NCBI RefSeq assembly: GCF_019420015.1
Contig: NZ_JAHZIA010000008.1
Span: 1-64,000 of the forward strand
DNA: 64,000 nucleotides
Origin: Anaerofustis sp.
Lineage (GTDB): Bacteria > Bacillota > Clostridia > Eubacteriales > Anaerofustaceae
Direction: 5' to 3'
A program made the translations under genes and the position numbers. The notes below the pieces were generated by a model. The model was not told where the DNA came from. It did not search any database and saw nothing but the letters and a program-made list of their open reading frames with translations. Position 1 is the first letter of the stretch. The number at the start of each line of letters is the position of its first letter. Positions 9,093 through 18,561 of this stretch are shown here, one piece after another.

Positions 9093-9866
9093 CTATTTGC
9101 TTGCAATATATTTATCTAATATTTTTTGATATTCACCGCTAGCTTTTATATTTTTAAGTCCTTCATCAAACATTTTTATAAGTTCTGAATTCTTTCCTTT
9201 AAGAACAGCAAAACCGTAAGAAGAACCTTTTTCCATATCAGTTACCATTTTAAGTCCGTTACCTTGGCTGATACCATAACCCATTACAGGGTAATCTTCG
9301 AAACATGCCACAGTATTTCCTGTTTTTACATCTTCATACATTTTTGGAGAATCTTCAAAATATTTTAATTCAAATCCATATTTGTCTTTTATAGATTCTG
9401 CAAAAGTAGCACCTTCTGTACCTGTTTTTACAGCTACACTCTTACCTTGCAAATCTTCGTACCCTTTAATTGTACTGTCATCTGCTTTTATTGCCATAAC
9501 AACGCCTGAATCATAATAAGCTTGCGAAAAATCATATTTTTCTTTTCTTTCGTCAGTTATGCTCATACCTGCGATAACAGCGTCTGCCTGACCTGATTCC
9601 AAAGCTGCAACAGCTGCTTTAAAACCTAAAGACTGAAGTTCATAGTCAAACCCTTGATCTTTTGCGATTGCAGATAAGATATCAACATCAATACCAGTAA
9701 AGTTATCTTCTTCATCAGTAAACTCAAATGGTGCAAATGCAGTATCTGTCGCAATAATATATGTCTTTTCTCCACTACCTGCGTCATCCTTTGCTCCGCA
9801 GCCTGCAAACCCCAAAACGAGTCCCAATGCCAACACACACGCTAAAATTCTTTTTCCTTTTTTCAT
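9093..9866 (-). CDS. amino-acid-binding lipoprotein of the ABC transporter
   Basis: Extracellular solute-binding protein, family 3, 257 residues. The lipoprotein signal ends in a lipobox (GFAGC, Cys23), followed by a short polar linker and the SBP_bac_3 domain that opens with YIIATDTAFAPFEF. The motif GIDVDILSAIAKDQG and the segment ADAVIAGMSITDERK are typical of glutamine/cystine/arginine-type receptors. First gene of its operon, behind the promoter at 9902-9930. Confidence 0.95.
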   Translation of the reverse strand: MKKGKRILACVLALGLVLGFAGCGAKDDAGSGEKTYIIATDTAFAPFEFTDEEDNFTGIDVDILSAIAKDQGFDYELQSLGFKAAVAALESGQADAVIAGMSITDERKEKYDFSQAYYDSGVVMAIKADDSTIKGYEDLQGKSVAVKTGTEGATFAESIKDKYGFELKYFEDSPKMYEDVKTGNTVACFEDYPVMGYGISQGNGLKMVTDMEKGSSYGFAVLKGKNSELIKMFDEGLKNIKASGEYQKILDKYIASK

Positions 9867-9901
9867 CTTCGTCCTCCTCTTATATACGAAATACTAATTC
9901 T

Positions 9902-9930
9902 ATTATATCTTATTAAGGATAAATTACCAA
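9902..9930 (-). promoter_or_regulatory. sigma-A promoter of the amino-acid ABC operon
   Basis: On the minus strand TTGGTA, a 17-bp spacer and TATAAT, ending about 35 bp before the binding-protein start. The -10 is perfect; the -35 matches four of six. Confidence 0.65.
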
Positions 9931-10008
9931 TACTTTTATGAAATAAAGTGAAATTTTTATTTTCTCTTATAAAATTAAATAAAAATGAATTTAAATATAA
10001 AAATAATT

Positions 10009-10923
10009 TTAATAATTAAGTTTACCCTTTATATAATCTTTTCCAAAGCTTATGCTTTTGTTTATTGTCTCTTTTAAATCCTCTATAGAATCAAAAGCTC
10101 TTTCTTCTCTTTCAAATTCAAGAAATTCTATCTTTATACTTTTGCCGTAAATATCTTTATCAAAATCGAAAATATTTGTTTCTATTTTCATTTCCTCATT
10201 AAAGGTTGGATTGATTCCTACATTGCTTATTCCGTAATGAACATTACCGTCAACTGTAACTCTTGTTACATACACCCCTCTTTTAGGCATGATTTTCATT
10301 GCGTCGGGAATTATATTAGCAGTTGGTATCCCTATTTTTTTACCTAAATGTTTGCCATGAGAAACCTTACCTTCCACGCTGTAGGCTCTTCCTAAAAACT
10401 CATTTGCCTTTTTTATATTGCCGTCGCTTATAAATCTTCTTATTGCAGTGCTGCATACACGTTCATTCCCGATTTTATATTCTTCGACAACCTTTAAATC
10501 AAAATCTTTTTCCTTTGATATTTCTTTTAGCATGTCCGCATTTCCCATACCGTTTTTGCCAAAATGATAATTAAATCCGACTTTCATTTTCTTCATATTG
10601 ACATTGTCAATTACCATATTAATAAACTCTCTGTCAGTAAGATTCATAAAATCAAAATCAAAATGAATTATAAATAAATAATCGACATTCAACTTTTCCA
10701 GATACGAAATTTTTTCGTCAAGAGTCATCAATCTTTTAGGAGCCTTGCTTTTGTCAATCAAATCAAGAGGGTGCCTATCAAAGGTTACCACACCATTTTT
10801 TAAAGTTTTATTTTCTTCTTCAATTATTTTTCTATGTCCGAGATGTATACCGTCAAAATAACCGAAAGCTAAAGATAGTTCTTCGTTTTTATCCGCTTCT
10901 CCAAAAGAATGTATTATTTTCAT
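10009..10923 (-). CDS. ribF: bifunctional riboflavin kinase / FAD synthetase
   Basis: Makes FMN and then FAD. It is 304 residues. The N-terminal FAD synthetase (nucleotidyltransferase) domain carries AFGYFDGIHLGH near residue 20; the C-terminal flavokinase domain has GKHLGKKIGIPTANI near 190. It ends the rimP-to-ribF operon, eight bases after truB. No convincing terminator is seen in the AT-rich gap to 9930. Confidence 0.95.
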   Translation of the reverse strand: MKIIHSFGEADKNEELSLAFGYFDGIHLGHRKIIEEENKTLKNGVVTFDRHPLDLIDKSKAPKRLMTLDEKISYLEKLNVDYLFIIHFDFDFMNLTDREFINMVIDNVNMKKMKVGFNYHFGKNGMGNADMLKEISKEKDFDLKVVEEYKIGNERVCSTAIRRFISDGNIKKANEFLGRAYSVEGKVSHGKHLGKKIGIPTANIIPDAMKIMPKRGVYVTRVTVDGNVHYGISNVGINPTFNEEMKIETNIFDFDKDIYGKSIKIEFLEFEREERAFDSIEDLKETINKSISFGKDYIKGKLNY

Positions 10924-10931
10924 TACTTATT

Positions 10932-11840
10932 CTATTCTCCGTATAAAATCTTTACCGGCCTTATCAATACACCGTCTTCTTCTACTCTTTTGCCTATACC
11001 GATAAACTTATCATCTAAATAAAGCCTAAGCAAAGTATTTTCTTCAACACCATTTATATCCGTAAGGATATTTTTCTTTATAAGTGCATTTCCGTTAAGT
11101 ATTATTTTACTGCTTAAAGGGTTTACATCAACCCTAAATAAATCTTTTAAAAAGAAGTCATCATTATGCAAAATTTCGCCAATCTTATTTTCTTTGACTT
11201 TTTTCTCAACTTCGGCAATTGTAAAACTGTCATTTATATTCAAAACACCGTTTCTTGTTCTGACAAGGGAACTCATTACTGCCCCGGTATTAAGTCTTCT
11301 TCCTATGTCGTTTATAAGACTTCTTACATAGGTTCCTTTTGAACATGAAATCTTTATTTCAGCTGAATAAGGAATATTACATCTTAAAATTTCTATATCA
11401 TTTATATAGACTTTTCTCGAAGGAATATCTACTTCTTTCCCTTCTAAAGCATATTTATAAAGAGGTTTTCCGTCAACCTTAATGGCAGAATATATAGGGG
11501 GCTTTTGAATTATTTCACCTTTGAAAGAATTGATAACATCTTTGAATTCATTATATGAAAAATCCTCAATACCCACATCTTCCATCTCTGTCCATATATC
11601 ATAGCTGTCACTTGTTTTACCAAAGACCATTGTTGCAACATATTCTTTATCAAAGCCTGTTATATAATTTGACAACTTTGTACTCCGGCCGACAAGAACT
11701 CCCATTACCCCCGTTGCCATAGGATCCAATGTTCCGCTATGTCCTACTTTTTTTGTACCGAGTATCTTTCGCAGTTTAAAACAAACATCGTGACTTGTCA
11801 TATTCTGCTCTTTGTTTATACATATAACTCCGTTTATCAA
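10932..11840 (-). CDS. truB: tRNA pseudouridine-55 synthase
   Basis: Isomerises U55 in the T-loop of tRNAs. It is 302 residues. The catalytic aspartate is Asp39 in GHSGTLDPMATGV. RPPIYSAIKVDG-type sequence (KPPIYSAIKVDGKPLYKYA) and the C-terminal RCSKGTYVRSLINDIG-like stretch complete the TruB signature. Translation is near-continuous with nrnA (one base between stop and start). Confidence 0.96.
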   Translation of the reverse strand: MINGVICINKEQNMTSHDVCFKLRKILGTKKVGHSGTLDPMATGVMGVLVGRSTKLSNYITGFDKEYVATMVFGKTSDSYDIWTEMEDVGIEDFSYNEFKDVINSFKGEIIQKPPIYSAIKVDGKPLYKYALEGKEVDIPSRKVYINDIEILRCNIPYSAEIKISCSKGTYVRSLINDIGRRLNTGAVMSSLVRTRNGVLNINDSFTIAEVEKKVKENKIGEILHNDDFFLKDLFRVDVNPLSSKIILNGNALIKKNILTDINGVEENTLLRLYLDDKFIGIGKRVEEDGVLIRPVKILYGE

Positions 11841-11841
11841 C

Positions 11842-12783
11842 TTAATCCCCTAAATCAATATCTTTTATTACGGTAAGAATTTCGTTTTTACTTCCTTTAA
11901 AAGTAAATCCCGCTGCTTTTTTGTGACCGCCGCCACCGTATAATCTTGCTATTTCTGAAACATCAACATCAGATCCGCCGCTTCTCAAAGAAACTTTATA
12001 GCTTTCTTCATCGGCTCTTTTTACAAGAGCTGCAATATTGCACCCTTTTATATATCTTATCGCATCAATAAGTCCGTCTGTATCGGTAGAAGAATTGATT
12101 GATTCATCATCAAGCACCATAACCAGTATCCTATTATCTTTAAAAGCATAAATATTTTCCAAGGATTTTCTGCGTATCATAAGACTCTTTATATCTTTAA
12201 GTTTTACCATCTCGTTGATTTTACCTTGATTTACGCCCGCCTTCAACAGTTTACTGGCAATAATATGAGTTGTCGGAGTTGTATTTGAATAAGCAAAATT
12301 GCCTGTATCAGTTGATATTGCAACATAAATCAGACTGGCAATGTCCAAAGGAATTGTACCAAGTAATCTTGAACTTATAGCGAATACCAACTCCCCTGTT
12401 GCCGATGCTTTTTCACTCACCAAATTTATGTCTGCGTATCGTTCATTTGTCACATGATGATCAACAAGAATAATTTTATTGCACAAATTTCTTAAATTGC
12501 TTCCGAATAAATAATCTTCACTGCTACAATCCATGCAAAGACAAATATCATAGTTAGCTTTTAAATTATCCAACTCTTCAATATCCTTTTCAAGAATCAT
12601 ATCTTCCAGATTCACCGGAATTGGGGTTTGGGCATAAAGATCAACATCTTTGCCGATAAGTTCCAAAGTCTTTTTCATCGCTAAAGATGAACCCAATGCA
12701 TCACCATCAGGATTTTCATGAGTTATTATCAAAAATGTATCATTATTTTCTAATATTTCAATAAATTTATCTATCGTCTTCAT
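11842..12783 (-). CDS. nrnA: DHH/DHHA1 phosphoesterase (NrnA-type nanoRNase / pAp phosphatase)
   Basis: Degrades 2-5-mer RNAs and/or pAp; related enzymes also cleave pGpG or pApA. It is 313 residues with THENPDGDALGS near residue 21, DHH at 108-110 (LVDHHVTN), and the DHHA1 motif GGGGHKKAAGF near 285. Its start lies inside the end of rbfA (17-bp overlap). The place between rbfA and truB is standard for Firmicutes. Confidence 0.92.
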   Translation of the reverse strand: MKTIDKFIEILENNDTFLIITHENPDGDALGSSLAMKKTLELIGKDVDLYAQTPIPVNLEDMILEKDIEELDNLKANYDICLCMDCSSEDYLFGSNLRNLCNKIILVDHHVTNERYADINLVSEKASATGELVFAISSRLLGTIPLDIASLIYVAISTDTGNFAYSNTTPTTHIIASKLLKAGVNQGKINEMVKLKDIKSLMIRRKSLENIYAFKDNRILVMVLDDESINSSTDTDGLIDAIRYIKGCNIAALVKRADEESYKVSLRSGGSDVDVSEIARLYGGGGHKKAAGFTFKGSKNEILTVIKDIDLGD

Positions 12784-13132
12784 GGTCCTTTATTTCAAGA
12801 TTAGCTAAAACTTCATCAATATGCATTGCATAATCCAAAGATTCATCTAATTCAAATATGAGTTCCGGAGTATTCTTGGTATTTAAAACTTTTGCTATAG
12901 ACTTTCTCAAATACCCTTTTGCTTTATCCAAAACTCCTATGATTTCCTCTTTCTTATTATTTTCCCCCATAACGCTTACATATACTTTTGCATATTTAAG
13001 GTCAGGTGTTGCTTTTACCCTCACTACACTTATTATAGCTTCTTTAATCCTAGGATCCTGTAGTTCCAGCTCTATCAAAAGTGACAACTCATTTTTGATA
13101 AGCTCGTTTACTCTTTCAAGTCTATACCCCAT
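12767..13132 (-). CDS. rbfA: 30S ribosome-binding factor A
   Basis: Assembly factor for the small ribosomal subunit. It is 121 residues, with the type II KH-like fold signalled by ELQDPRIKEAIISVVRV and DLKYAKVYVSVMG. It follows infB by five bases, as in most Firmicutes. Confidence 0.95.
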   Translation of the reverse strand: MGYRLERVNELIKNELSLLIELELQDPRIKEAIISVVRVKATPDLKYAKVYVSVMGENNKKEEIIGVLDKAKGYLRKSIAKVLNTKNTPELIFELDESLDYAMHIDEVLANLEIKDHEDDR

Positions 13133-13137
13133 ATAAA

Positions 13138-15534
13138 TTACTCTCTTTCAATCTCTTCCATTTTAAATGTTTCGAAAGTATCCCCTACTTTTATATCATT
13201 AAAGTTCTCAACTCCGATACCACATTCATATCCAGCCTGAACTTCTTTTGCGTCGTCTTTAAATCTTTTTAACGATGCTATTTCACTTTCAAAAATAACC
13301 ACACCGTCTCTGATAACTCTGATTTGATCATTTCTGTTTATAGTACCTTCGGTTACATAAGATCCCGCAACCAAACCTACATTAGGAACTTTAAATGTTT
13401 CCCTTACTTCCGCAGTACCAACAACAACCTCTTTAAATTCAGGATCAAGAAGTCCTTTAAGAGCTTTTTCTATCTCTTCCATAACATGATAGATTACATT
13501 GTAACTTCTTATTTCCACTTCTTCTTTTACAGCTGCGGCTTTTGCATTAGCTTCCGGTCTTACATTAAATGCTATTATAAGAGCATTTGAAGCAGCTGCC
13601 AATGTAACGTCACTTTCGGTTATAGCGCCTACTCCGCCATGAATAACACTGACTTTCACACCGTCTTCATTTTCATTCAATTTTTCAAGAGACTGAGTTA
13701 AAGCTTCCAGCGAACCTCTAACATCGGCTTTAACAATTAATTTAAGCTCTTTAAGTTCTCCTTCGCTTATTTGATTGAATAAATCATCAAGACTTACCGG
13801 ACCGCTCTTTCTAAGAGCATTTTCTTTCATTACTGCTTTTCGTCTTTCGGCATATTTTCTGCCTTCTCTTTCATTCTCTGCAACAAAGAATTTTTCTCCG
13901 GCAGCGGGAACTTCACTAAACCCTAAAATCTCAATTGCAGTTGAAGGTCCTGCAGTTTTGATTTTATTGCCCTTATCGTCCATCATGGCTCTTACTTTAC
14001 CATATACATCATTACATACAACAGTATCACCGTCGTTAAGAACACCGGATTTTACAAGTAATGTTGCAACAGTACCCTTTTGTTTATCAAGTCTCGCTTC
14101 AATAACGGTACCAACTGCTTTTTTACTTGGATGAGCTTTTAAGTCTTCAACTTCGGCAACCAAAAGTATCATTTCAAGTAAATCTTCAATACCTTGTCTT
14201 TGTTTTGCCGAGATTTTAACACATATAGTGTCACCACCCCAGTCTTCACTTACAAGCCCGTATTCCGTCAACTCCTGCATTACTCTGTCAGGGTTTGCCC
14301 CGGGTTTATCTATTTTGTTTATTGCAACAATTATAGGCACCTTTGCATCTTTTGCATGGTTTATGGCTTCAACTGTCTGAGGCATTACCCCATCATCTGC
14401 CGCTACAACCAAAACCGCAATATCCGTAACAGAAGCACCTCTTGAACGCATTGCCGTAAAGGCTTCATGTCCAGGAGTATCTATAAATGTAATTTTTTCG
14501 TTATTAATATTTATCGTATATGCCCCTATATGCTGCGTAATTCCACCTGCTTCTCCGGCAATTACATTTGTATCTCTTATTGCATCAAGAAGCGATGTTT
14601 TACCATGGTCAACATGTCCCATAACAGTAATTATAGGAGGTCTCTTAACCAATTCGTCTTCATTTTTGTAATGAGAATCAAATAAATCGTCTATAGCCTT
14701 ATTTTCATCTTCCAAAACACATGTTATGTTGAACTCCTCACATACTATAGATGCAGTATCAAAATCAATAGACTGATTTAAATTTGCCATTACTCCATAA
14801 CCCATAAGAACTTTAATAACCTCGGTAGAAGCTTTATTTATCTTTGAAGCAAGTTCTCCGACTGTTATTCCTTCAGGAATGGTAATTTCACTTACAACAG
14901 AATTTTCAAGTTGTCTTTCTTCTCTTTCCAACTTATTTTTTTTCTTATATCTTGATTTTGAACCCTTTGATTTTTTTGAATTATCTATAAACTTAGGAAC
15001 AACTTCTTTTTTATTGTCCTTTTTATTTTTATTCTTTTTGTTAGCATTTTGTGGTCTTTCAGATTTATGATTTTTATTGTCAGTTTTTTTCTTTTTGAAC
15101 TTTTCACCTTTTATATGATTATCGTTACTGTCTTCCACAGCATCGTAATTATAATGCTTATTTCCCTTATTGGGTTTATTTTTATTTGTCTTTTTATCTT
15201 CATTATAAATAACAACAACTTCAGGTTCTTCCTTTTCCTCTTTTACAAATACCGGTTTTATTGTCTCTTTTTTCTTTTTAACTTGTTTGTTGTTTGTATT
15301 CTTAACTTTCTCTGCCGGCTTTGATGCCGCCTTTTCTTCTTTTTTAACTTCCGTTTTAACTTCTTTTTTACTGTTTAAGTAATCTTCTTTATTAAAATTG
15401 TTTCTGAAATACTTTTCCTGCTGAGCAGTAACGGCACTCATATGATTTTTAACAGGTATGCCCATACCTTTCATTATCTCAGCAAACTCTTTGCTTGGGA
15501 AGCCATATTCTTTGGCCATATCATAAACTCTCAT
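13138..15534 (-). CDS. infB: translation initiation factor IF-2
   Basis: GTPase that delivers initiator tRNA to the ribosome. It is 798 residues. There is an N-terminal IF2N domain (1-50), then a long lysine-, glutamate- and asparagine-rich linker (about 55-205), a second IF2N-like domain, and the GTPase domain with GHVDHGKTS, DTPGHEAF and NKIDKPG. Domains II-IV follow. It is preceded by ylxR with a 20-bp gap; the ylxQ gene usually found between them is absent. Confidence 0.97.
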   Translation of the reverse strand: MRVYDMAKEYGFPSKEFAEIMKGMGIPVKNHMSAVTAQQEKYFRNNFNKEDYLNSKKEVKTEVKKEEKAASKPAEKVKNTNNKQVKKKKETIKPVFVKEEKEEPEVVVIYNEDKKTNKNKPNKGNKHYNYDAVEDSNDNHIKGEKFKKKKTDNKNHKSERPQNANKKNKNKKDNKKEVVPKFIDNSKKSKGSKSRYKKKNKLEREERQLENSVVSEITIPEGITVGELASKINKASTEVIKVLMGYGVMANLNQSIDFDTASIVCEEFNITCVLEDENKAIDDLFDSHYKNEDELVKRPPIITVMGHVDHGKTSLLDAIRDTNVIAGEAGGITQHIGAYTININNEKITFIDTPGHEAFTAMRSRGASVTDIAVLVVAADDGVMPQTVEAINHAKDAKVPIIVAINKIDKPGANPDRVMQELTEYGLVSEDWGGDTICVKISAKQRQGIEDLLEMILLVAEVEDLKAHPSKKAVGTVIEARLDKQKGTVATLLVKSGVLNDGDTVVCNDVYGKVRAMMDDKGNKIKTAGPSTAIEILGFSEVPAAGEKFFVAENEREGRKYAERRKAVMKENALRKSGPVSLDDLFNQISEGELKELKLIVKADVRGSLEALTQSLEKLNENEDGVKVSVIHGGVGAITESDVTLAAASNALIIAFNVRPEANAKAAAVKEEVEIRSYNVIYHVMEEIEKALKGLLDPEFKEVVVGTAEVRETFKVPNVGLVAGSYVTEGTINRNDQIRVIRDGVVIFESEIASLKRFKDDAKEVQAGYECGIGVENFNDIKVGDTFETFKMEEIERE

Positions 15535-15554
15535 ATAGTTTTGAACCCTCCCCT

Positions 15555-15830
15555 TTATTTATTTTCTATATAATGTTTTATCTCTTCTTTTACATCCGAC
15601 ATATTCTCTTTTGTCGTATTAACATTAAGTGCATAAGATATAATTTTTACATTATCCAATTTATCAATGCAACTTTTATCGGTGCATACATAAGCACCTC
15701 TTCCGTTCATTTTTCCTGTCTTATCAAAAAGAACTTGACTGTTCTCTTTATCTCTTACTATTCTTATCAAATCTTTTTTAGGAAATTTATTTTTACATAC
15801 AATGCATGTTCTAAGCGGTGTATTTTTCAT
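15555..15830 (-). CDS. ylxR: YlxR family RNA-binding / nucleoid-associated protein
   Basis: Small basic protein of 91 residues with the family signature RTCIVCKNKFPKKDLIRIV and a second cysteine motif near GRGAYVCTDKSC. YlxR proteins have been linked to RNA binding and to transcription control in Bacillus. It lies between nusA and infB, with 20-bp gaps on both sides. Confidence 0.93.
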   Translation of the reverse strand: MKNTPLRTCIVCKNKFPKKDLIRIVRDKENSQVLFDKTGKMNGRGAYVCTDKSCIDKLDNVKIISYALNVNTTKENMSDVKEEIKHYIENK

Positions 15831-15850
15831 ATTGCCACCCCTTTATATGA

Positions 15851-17050
15851 CTATTCTTCAATTAAATCAGAAGATACGATCTCTGCATCTTGATTTAACT
15901 GCTCGTCCGCATCATTGCTCATATCGAACTGACTTTTGCTTTTTATGTCGATTTTCCATCCGGTAAGTCTTGCCGCAAGCCTTACATTTTGACCGTCTTT
16001 ACCTATAGCAAGAGACAGCTGTGTATCATCAACAACAACCATCGCTACATTTTTACCGTCAGCTTCTTCAGTTTGAAGTATATCTACTTTTAAAACCTCA
16101 GCAGGCGCAAGAGCATTTTTGATGTATTCAACAGGATCTTCACTCCATTTGATTACATCGATTTTTTCATCTCCTATTTCATTTAAAACATTTTGGATTC
16201 TAAACCCTTTTGGACCTATACATGTACCTACAGGATCAATTTGTTCGTCTGAAGTATAAACGGCAAGCTTGCTTCTGCTTCCGGCCTCTCTTGAAATTGA
16301 TTTTATTTCGACTATACCGTCCGCTATTTCCGCAACCTCTTCTTCGAATAATCTTCTAACAAGTCCCGGATGAGTCCTAGATAAAATAATCTGAGGTCCT
16401 CTAGGAGTAATTATTACATCAGAAACATACACTTTAAGTCTCATACCCGGATGATAATGTTCGGCTTTAACTTGATTTTGACTATTCATTATACCTTCTG
16501 CCTTACCCAAATCGATATGGATAATTCTGTTTTGCTCTATAACAGGTTCTCCGTGTATCATCTTCTTGATGTCTTTATATTCTTCTCTTTGAATTACCCC
16601 TGTAACCATTTCATCTTTCTTTTTCATAAATGTATCACTGATTATATTTCTTTCAGACTCTTTAAGCTTCTGAATAATCAGTTGTTTTGCATTTTGTGTC
16701 GCAATTCTTCCAAATCCTTTTGGATCTATATGCGTTACTACATTTCCCCCAAGAATAGCATTTTTATCCAAAACCAAGGCTTCATGAAGAGAAATTTCCT
16801 TATCTTCATCTTCAACCTCTTCCACAATTTCCTTTGAATAAAATGCATCTATCGCTCCTGATACTCTGTTTATATTAACAACCAAATCAACATTGGTTCT
16901 GGTATCTTTTTTATATGCCGCAACCAATGCCTGTTCAACCGCAACTATAATTTCTTCTTTATCAATACCCTTTGATTTATTAATCTCATCTAATGCTTCT
17001 ATGAAATCTTTTAAAGAATTATCGACTACCGTTTTTTTCTTTCTTGCCAT
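15851..17050 (-). CDS. nusA: transcription termination/antitermination factor NusA
   Basis: RNA polymerase-associated factor controlling pausing, termination and antitermination. It is 399 residues. The N-terminal domain carries EALDEINKSKGIDKEEI, followed by S1 (about 135-200) and two KH domains (GPKGFRIQNVLNE and the C-terminal AIGKDGQNVRLAARLTGWKIDI). It lacks the C-terminal acidic repeats of the proteobacterial protein, as expected for a Firmicute. Second gene of the rimP operon. Confidence 0.97.
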   Translation of the reverse strand: MARKKKTVVDNSLKDFIEALDEINKSKGIDKEEIIVAVEQALVAAYKKDTRTNVDLVVNINRVSGAIDAFYSKEIVEEVEDEDKEISLHEALVLDKNAILGGNVVTHIDPKGFGRIATQNAKQLIIQKLKESERNIISDTFMKKKDEMVTGVIQREEYKDIKKMIHGEPVIEQNRIIHIDLGKAEGIMNSQNQVKAEHYHPGMRLKVYVSDVIITPRGPQIILSRTHPGLVRRLFEEEVAEIADGIVEIKSISREAGSRSKLAVYTSDEQIDPVGTCIGPKGFRIQNVLNEIGDEKIDVIKWSEDPVEYIKNALAPAEVLKVDILQTEEADGKNVAMVVVDDTQLSLAIGKDGQNVRLAARLTGWKIDIKSKSQFDMSNDADEQLNQDAEIVSSDLIEE

Positions 17051-17069
17051 TTTTACAAAAACTCCTTAC

Positions 17070-17531
17070 TTAAAATTTAAAATCAAAACTCAAATTCACT
17101 TTACTTACGGCATCATGAGGAATAACCAAATGTTCGCCTTCAACCAAAACATGAATGTTATTGTCCTTATAGCCTTCCAAAATACCCGTAAATTTCTTTC
17201 TTTTGTCAATCGGCTTAAATAATGCAACGTCAACCTTGCTTCCTGTAAATTTCACAAAGTCTTTTTCCTTCTTTATAACTCTGTTAACTCCGGGAGAAGA
17301 AACTTCCAAAATATATTCCTCTTCGATAAAATCCTCTTCGTCCAACAATTTTGAAAGAAGTCTCGTTACATTGCTTATATCGTCAAGATTCACTTTACCT
17401 TCGATTCTCTCAATATAAAGTCTTAAAACCTTGTTATTTCCTTCTTTTTTAAACTCAATATCCACAAGTTCACATTCGTTCTGCCTTAAAATATCCTCGC
17501 TTAAGGCCTCTACTCTATCGGTAACTTTCAA
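17070..17531 (-). CDS. rimP: ribosome maturation factor RimP
   Basis: Needed for 30S subunit maturation. It is 153 residues from a TTG start. The TTG at 17531 is chosen because AGGAGG lies seven bases upstream and the protein then has family length; the earlier ATG at 17588 falls inside a hairpin at the promoter-proximal end. The family motif EVSSPGVNRVI is near residue 85. First gene of the rimP-nusA-ylxR-infB-rbfA-nrnA-truB-ribF operon. Confidence 0.94.
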   Translation of the reverse strand: MKVTDRVEALSEDILRQNECELVDIEFKKEGNNKVLRLYIERIEGKVNLDDISNVTRLLSKLLDEEDFIEEEYILEVSSPGVNRVIKKEKDFVKFTGSKVDVALFKPIDKRKKFTGILEGYKDNNIHVLVEGEHLVIPHDAVSKVNLSFDFKF

Positions 17532-17564
17532 AAAAAGCCCTCCTAATTCTATCAATATAAAACA

Positions 17565-17588
17565 ATGAGTGGACATAAGCCCACTCAT
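17565..17588 (-). promoter_or_regulatory. stem-loop at the 5' end of the rimP operon mRNA
   Basis: A 10-bp stem (one G-T wobble) with a TTAT loop. It starts only about six bases after the predicted transcription start and lies about 33 bases before the TTG. No long T tract follows, so it is more likely a 5' stabiliser or a protein-binding site than a terminator. Confidence 0.6.
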
Positions 17589-17600
17589 CTAGCATGCTAT

Positions 17601-17629
17601 ATTATACACCCAATGTAATAAAAATGCAA
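17601..17629 (-). promoter_or_regulatory. promoter of the rimP-nusA-infB operon
   Basis: On the minus strand TTGCAT, a 17-bp spacer and TATAAT. The -10 is perfect and the -35 is weak. It is about 70 bp before the rimP TTG. Confidence 0.6.
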
Positions 17630-17743
17630 TAAAAATACCATATTTTATCTCAAAACTTCTATAACTAGAAAATAAATAATAAAAAAATAAATAATAAAAA
17701 TACAAAACAATTCAAATCCGATTAATAAAACACAAATATATGA

Positions 17744-18136
17744 CTATCCCAATACTTTAACATAAAATTTTCTACGCCTTGGTCCATCAAATTCAGTAAA
17801 ATATATACCCTGCCAAGTACCAAGCAAAAGATTGCCATCTTCTACAATAACGGTTTCGCTGTTTCCGACGAGACTTGTTTTTATATGGGCACTGCTGTTA
17901 CCCTCATAATGTTTAAACTCTTCCATGTCCGGAAATATTTTATCAAAAGCATAGATCATATCATCTACAACATCCGGATCTGCTGCTTCATTTATCGTTA
18001 TTCCCCCTGTTGTATGAGGAGAATAAACAATACATATCCCATTTTTTACTCCGCTCTTCTTAACCGCTTCTTTTACACAGCCTGTAATGTTATGAAAATT
18101 TTCACTGTCAGTTCTTATATCAAATTCAAAAAACAT
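17744..18136 (-). CDS. yjbQ: YjbQ / UPF0047 family protein
   Basis: Single-domain protein of 130 residues. It has the family motifs GICIVYSPHTTGGITINE (about 37-54), HYEGNSSAHIKTSLVG, and GTWQGIYFTEFDGPR. E. coli YjbQ has weak thiamine-phosphate synthase activity and the family binds a metal through conserved His residues; the true role is not settled. It is transcribed alone. The family call is firm, the function is not. Confidence 0.9.
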   Translation of the reverse strand: MFFEFDIRTDSENFHNITGCVKEAVKKSGVKNGICIVYSPHTTGGITINEAADPDVVDDMIYAFDKIFPDMEEFKHYEGNSSAHIKTSLVGNSETVIVEDGNLLLGTWQGIYFTEFDGPRRRKFYVKVLG

Positions 18137-18195
18137 AAATATCTCCTTATCATATTAATTTAAGTAAATACATATAAATTTATCATTTTATATAC

Positions 18196-18223
18196 ATATT
18201 AAAAGACCTGTATTTATAGGTCT
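18196..18223 (-). terminator. terminator after the PspC/LiaF-like operon
   Basis: AGACCT paired with AGGTCT around an 8-base loop, followed on the minus strand by TTTAAT. It is a short stem, six bases after the stop of the 110-residue membrane protein. Confidence 0.6.
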
Positions 18224-18228
18224 CAATT

Positions 18229-18561
18229 TTAATTATCGGAAAAATTCGAAAAACCGTCATACTCTTCGTTAAAATCAAAATCGTAATGATTGTCAAAAAT
18301 ATTATTATGAGATAATGATGTAAAATAAAATGTACCCGCAAAAAGCAATGCCAAAAATATACTTATGACACAAACCCTTATTTTTTTACTGGTTGTTAAT
18401 ATAAATAATCCGATTACAACCAAAAATAAAGGCCAAATAAACTTTATTGTTCTGAAAAACCCATCAAAAGAGAGTATATAAATATTGAGCAAGTCCAAAA
18501 TATATCCGACACCAATCAGTATTAAAAAAGCTCCTAATATAATTTTTAATTGCTTATTCAT
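18229..18561 (-). CDS. small LiaF/LiaI-type membrane protein
   Basis: A 110-residue protein with three or four membrane segments: LGAFLILIGVGYILDLLN, the IWPLFLVVIGLFILTTS segment and one near ISIFLALLFAGTFYFTS. This resembles the transmembrane part of LiaI/LiaF-like proteins. The acidic C-terminal tail is probably outside the membrane. It overlaps the PspC gene by eight bases and so is co-translated. Probably a partner in envelope stress sensing, by analogy. Confidence 0.6.
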   Translation of the reverse strand: MNKQLKIILGAFLILIGVGYILDLLNIYILSFDGFFRTIKFIWPLFLVVIGLFILTTSKKIRVCVISIFLALLFAGTFYFTSLSHNNIFDNHYDFDFNEEYDGFSNFSDN

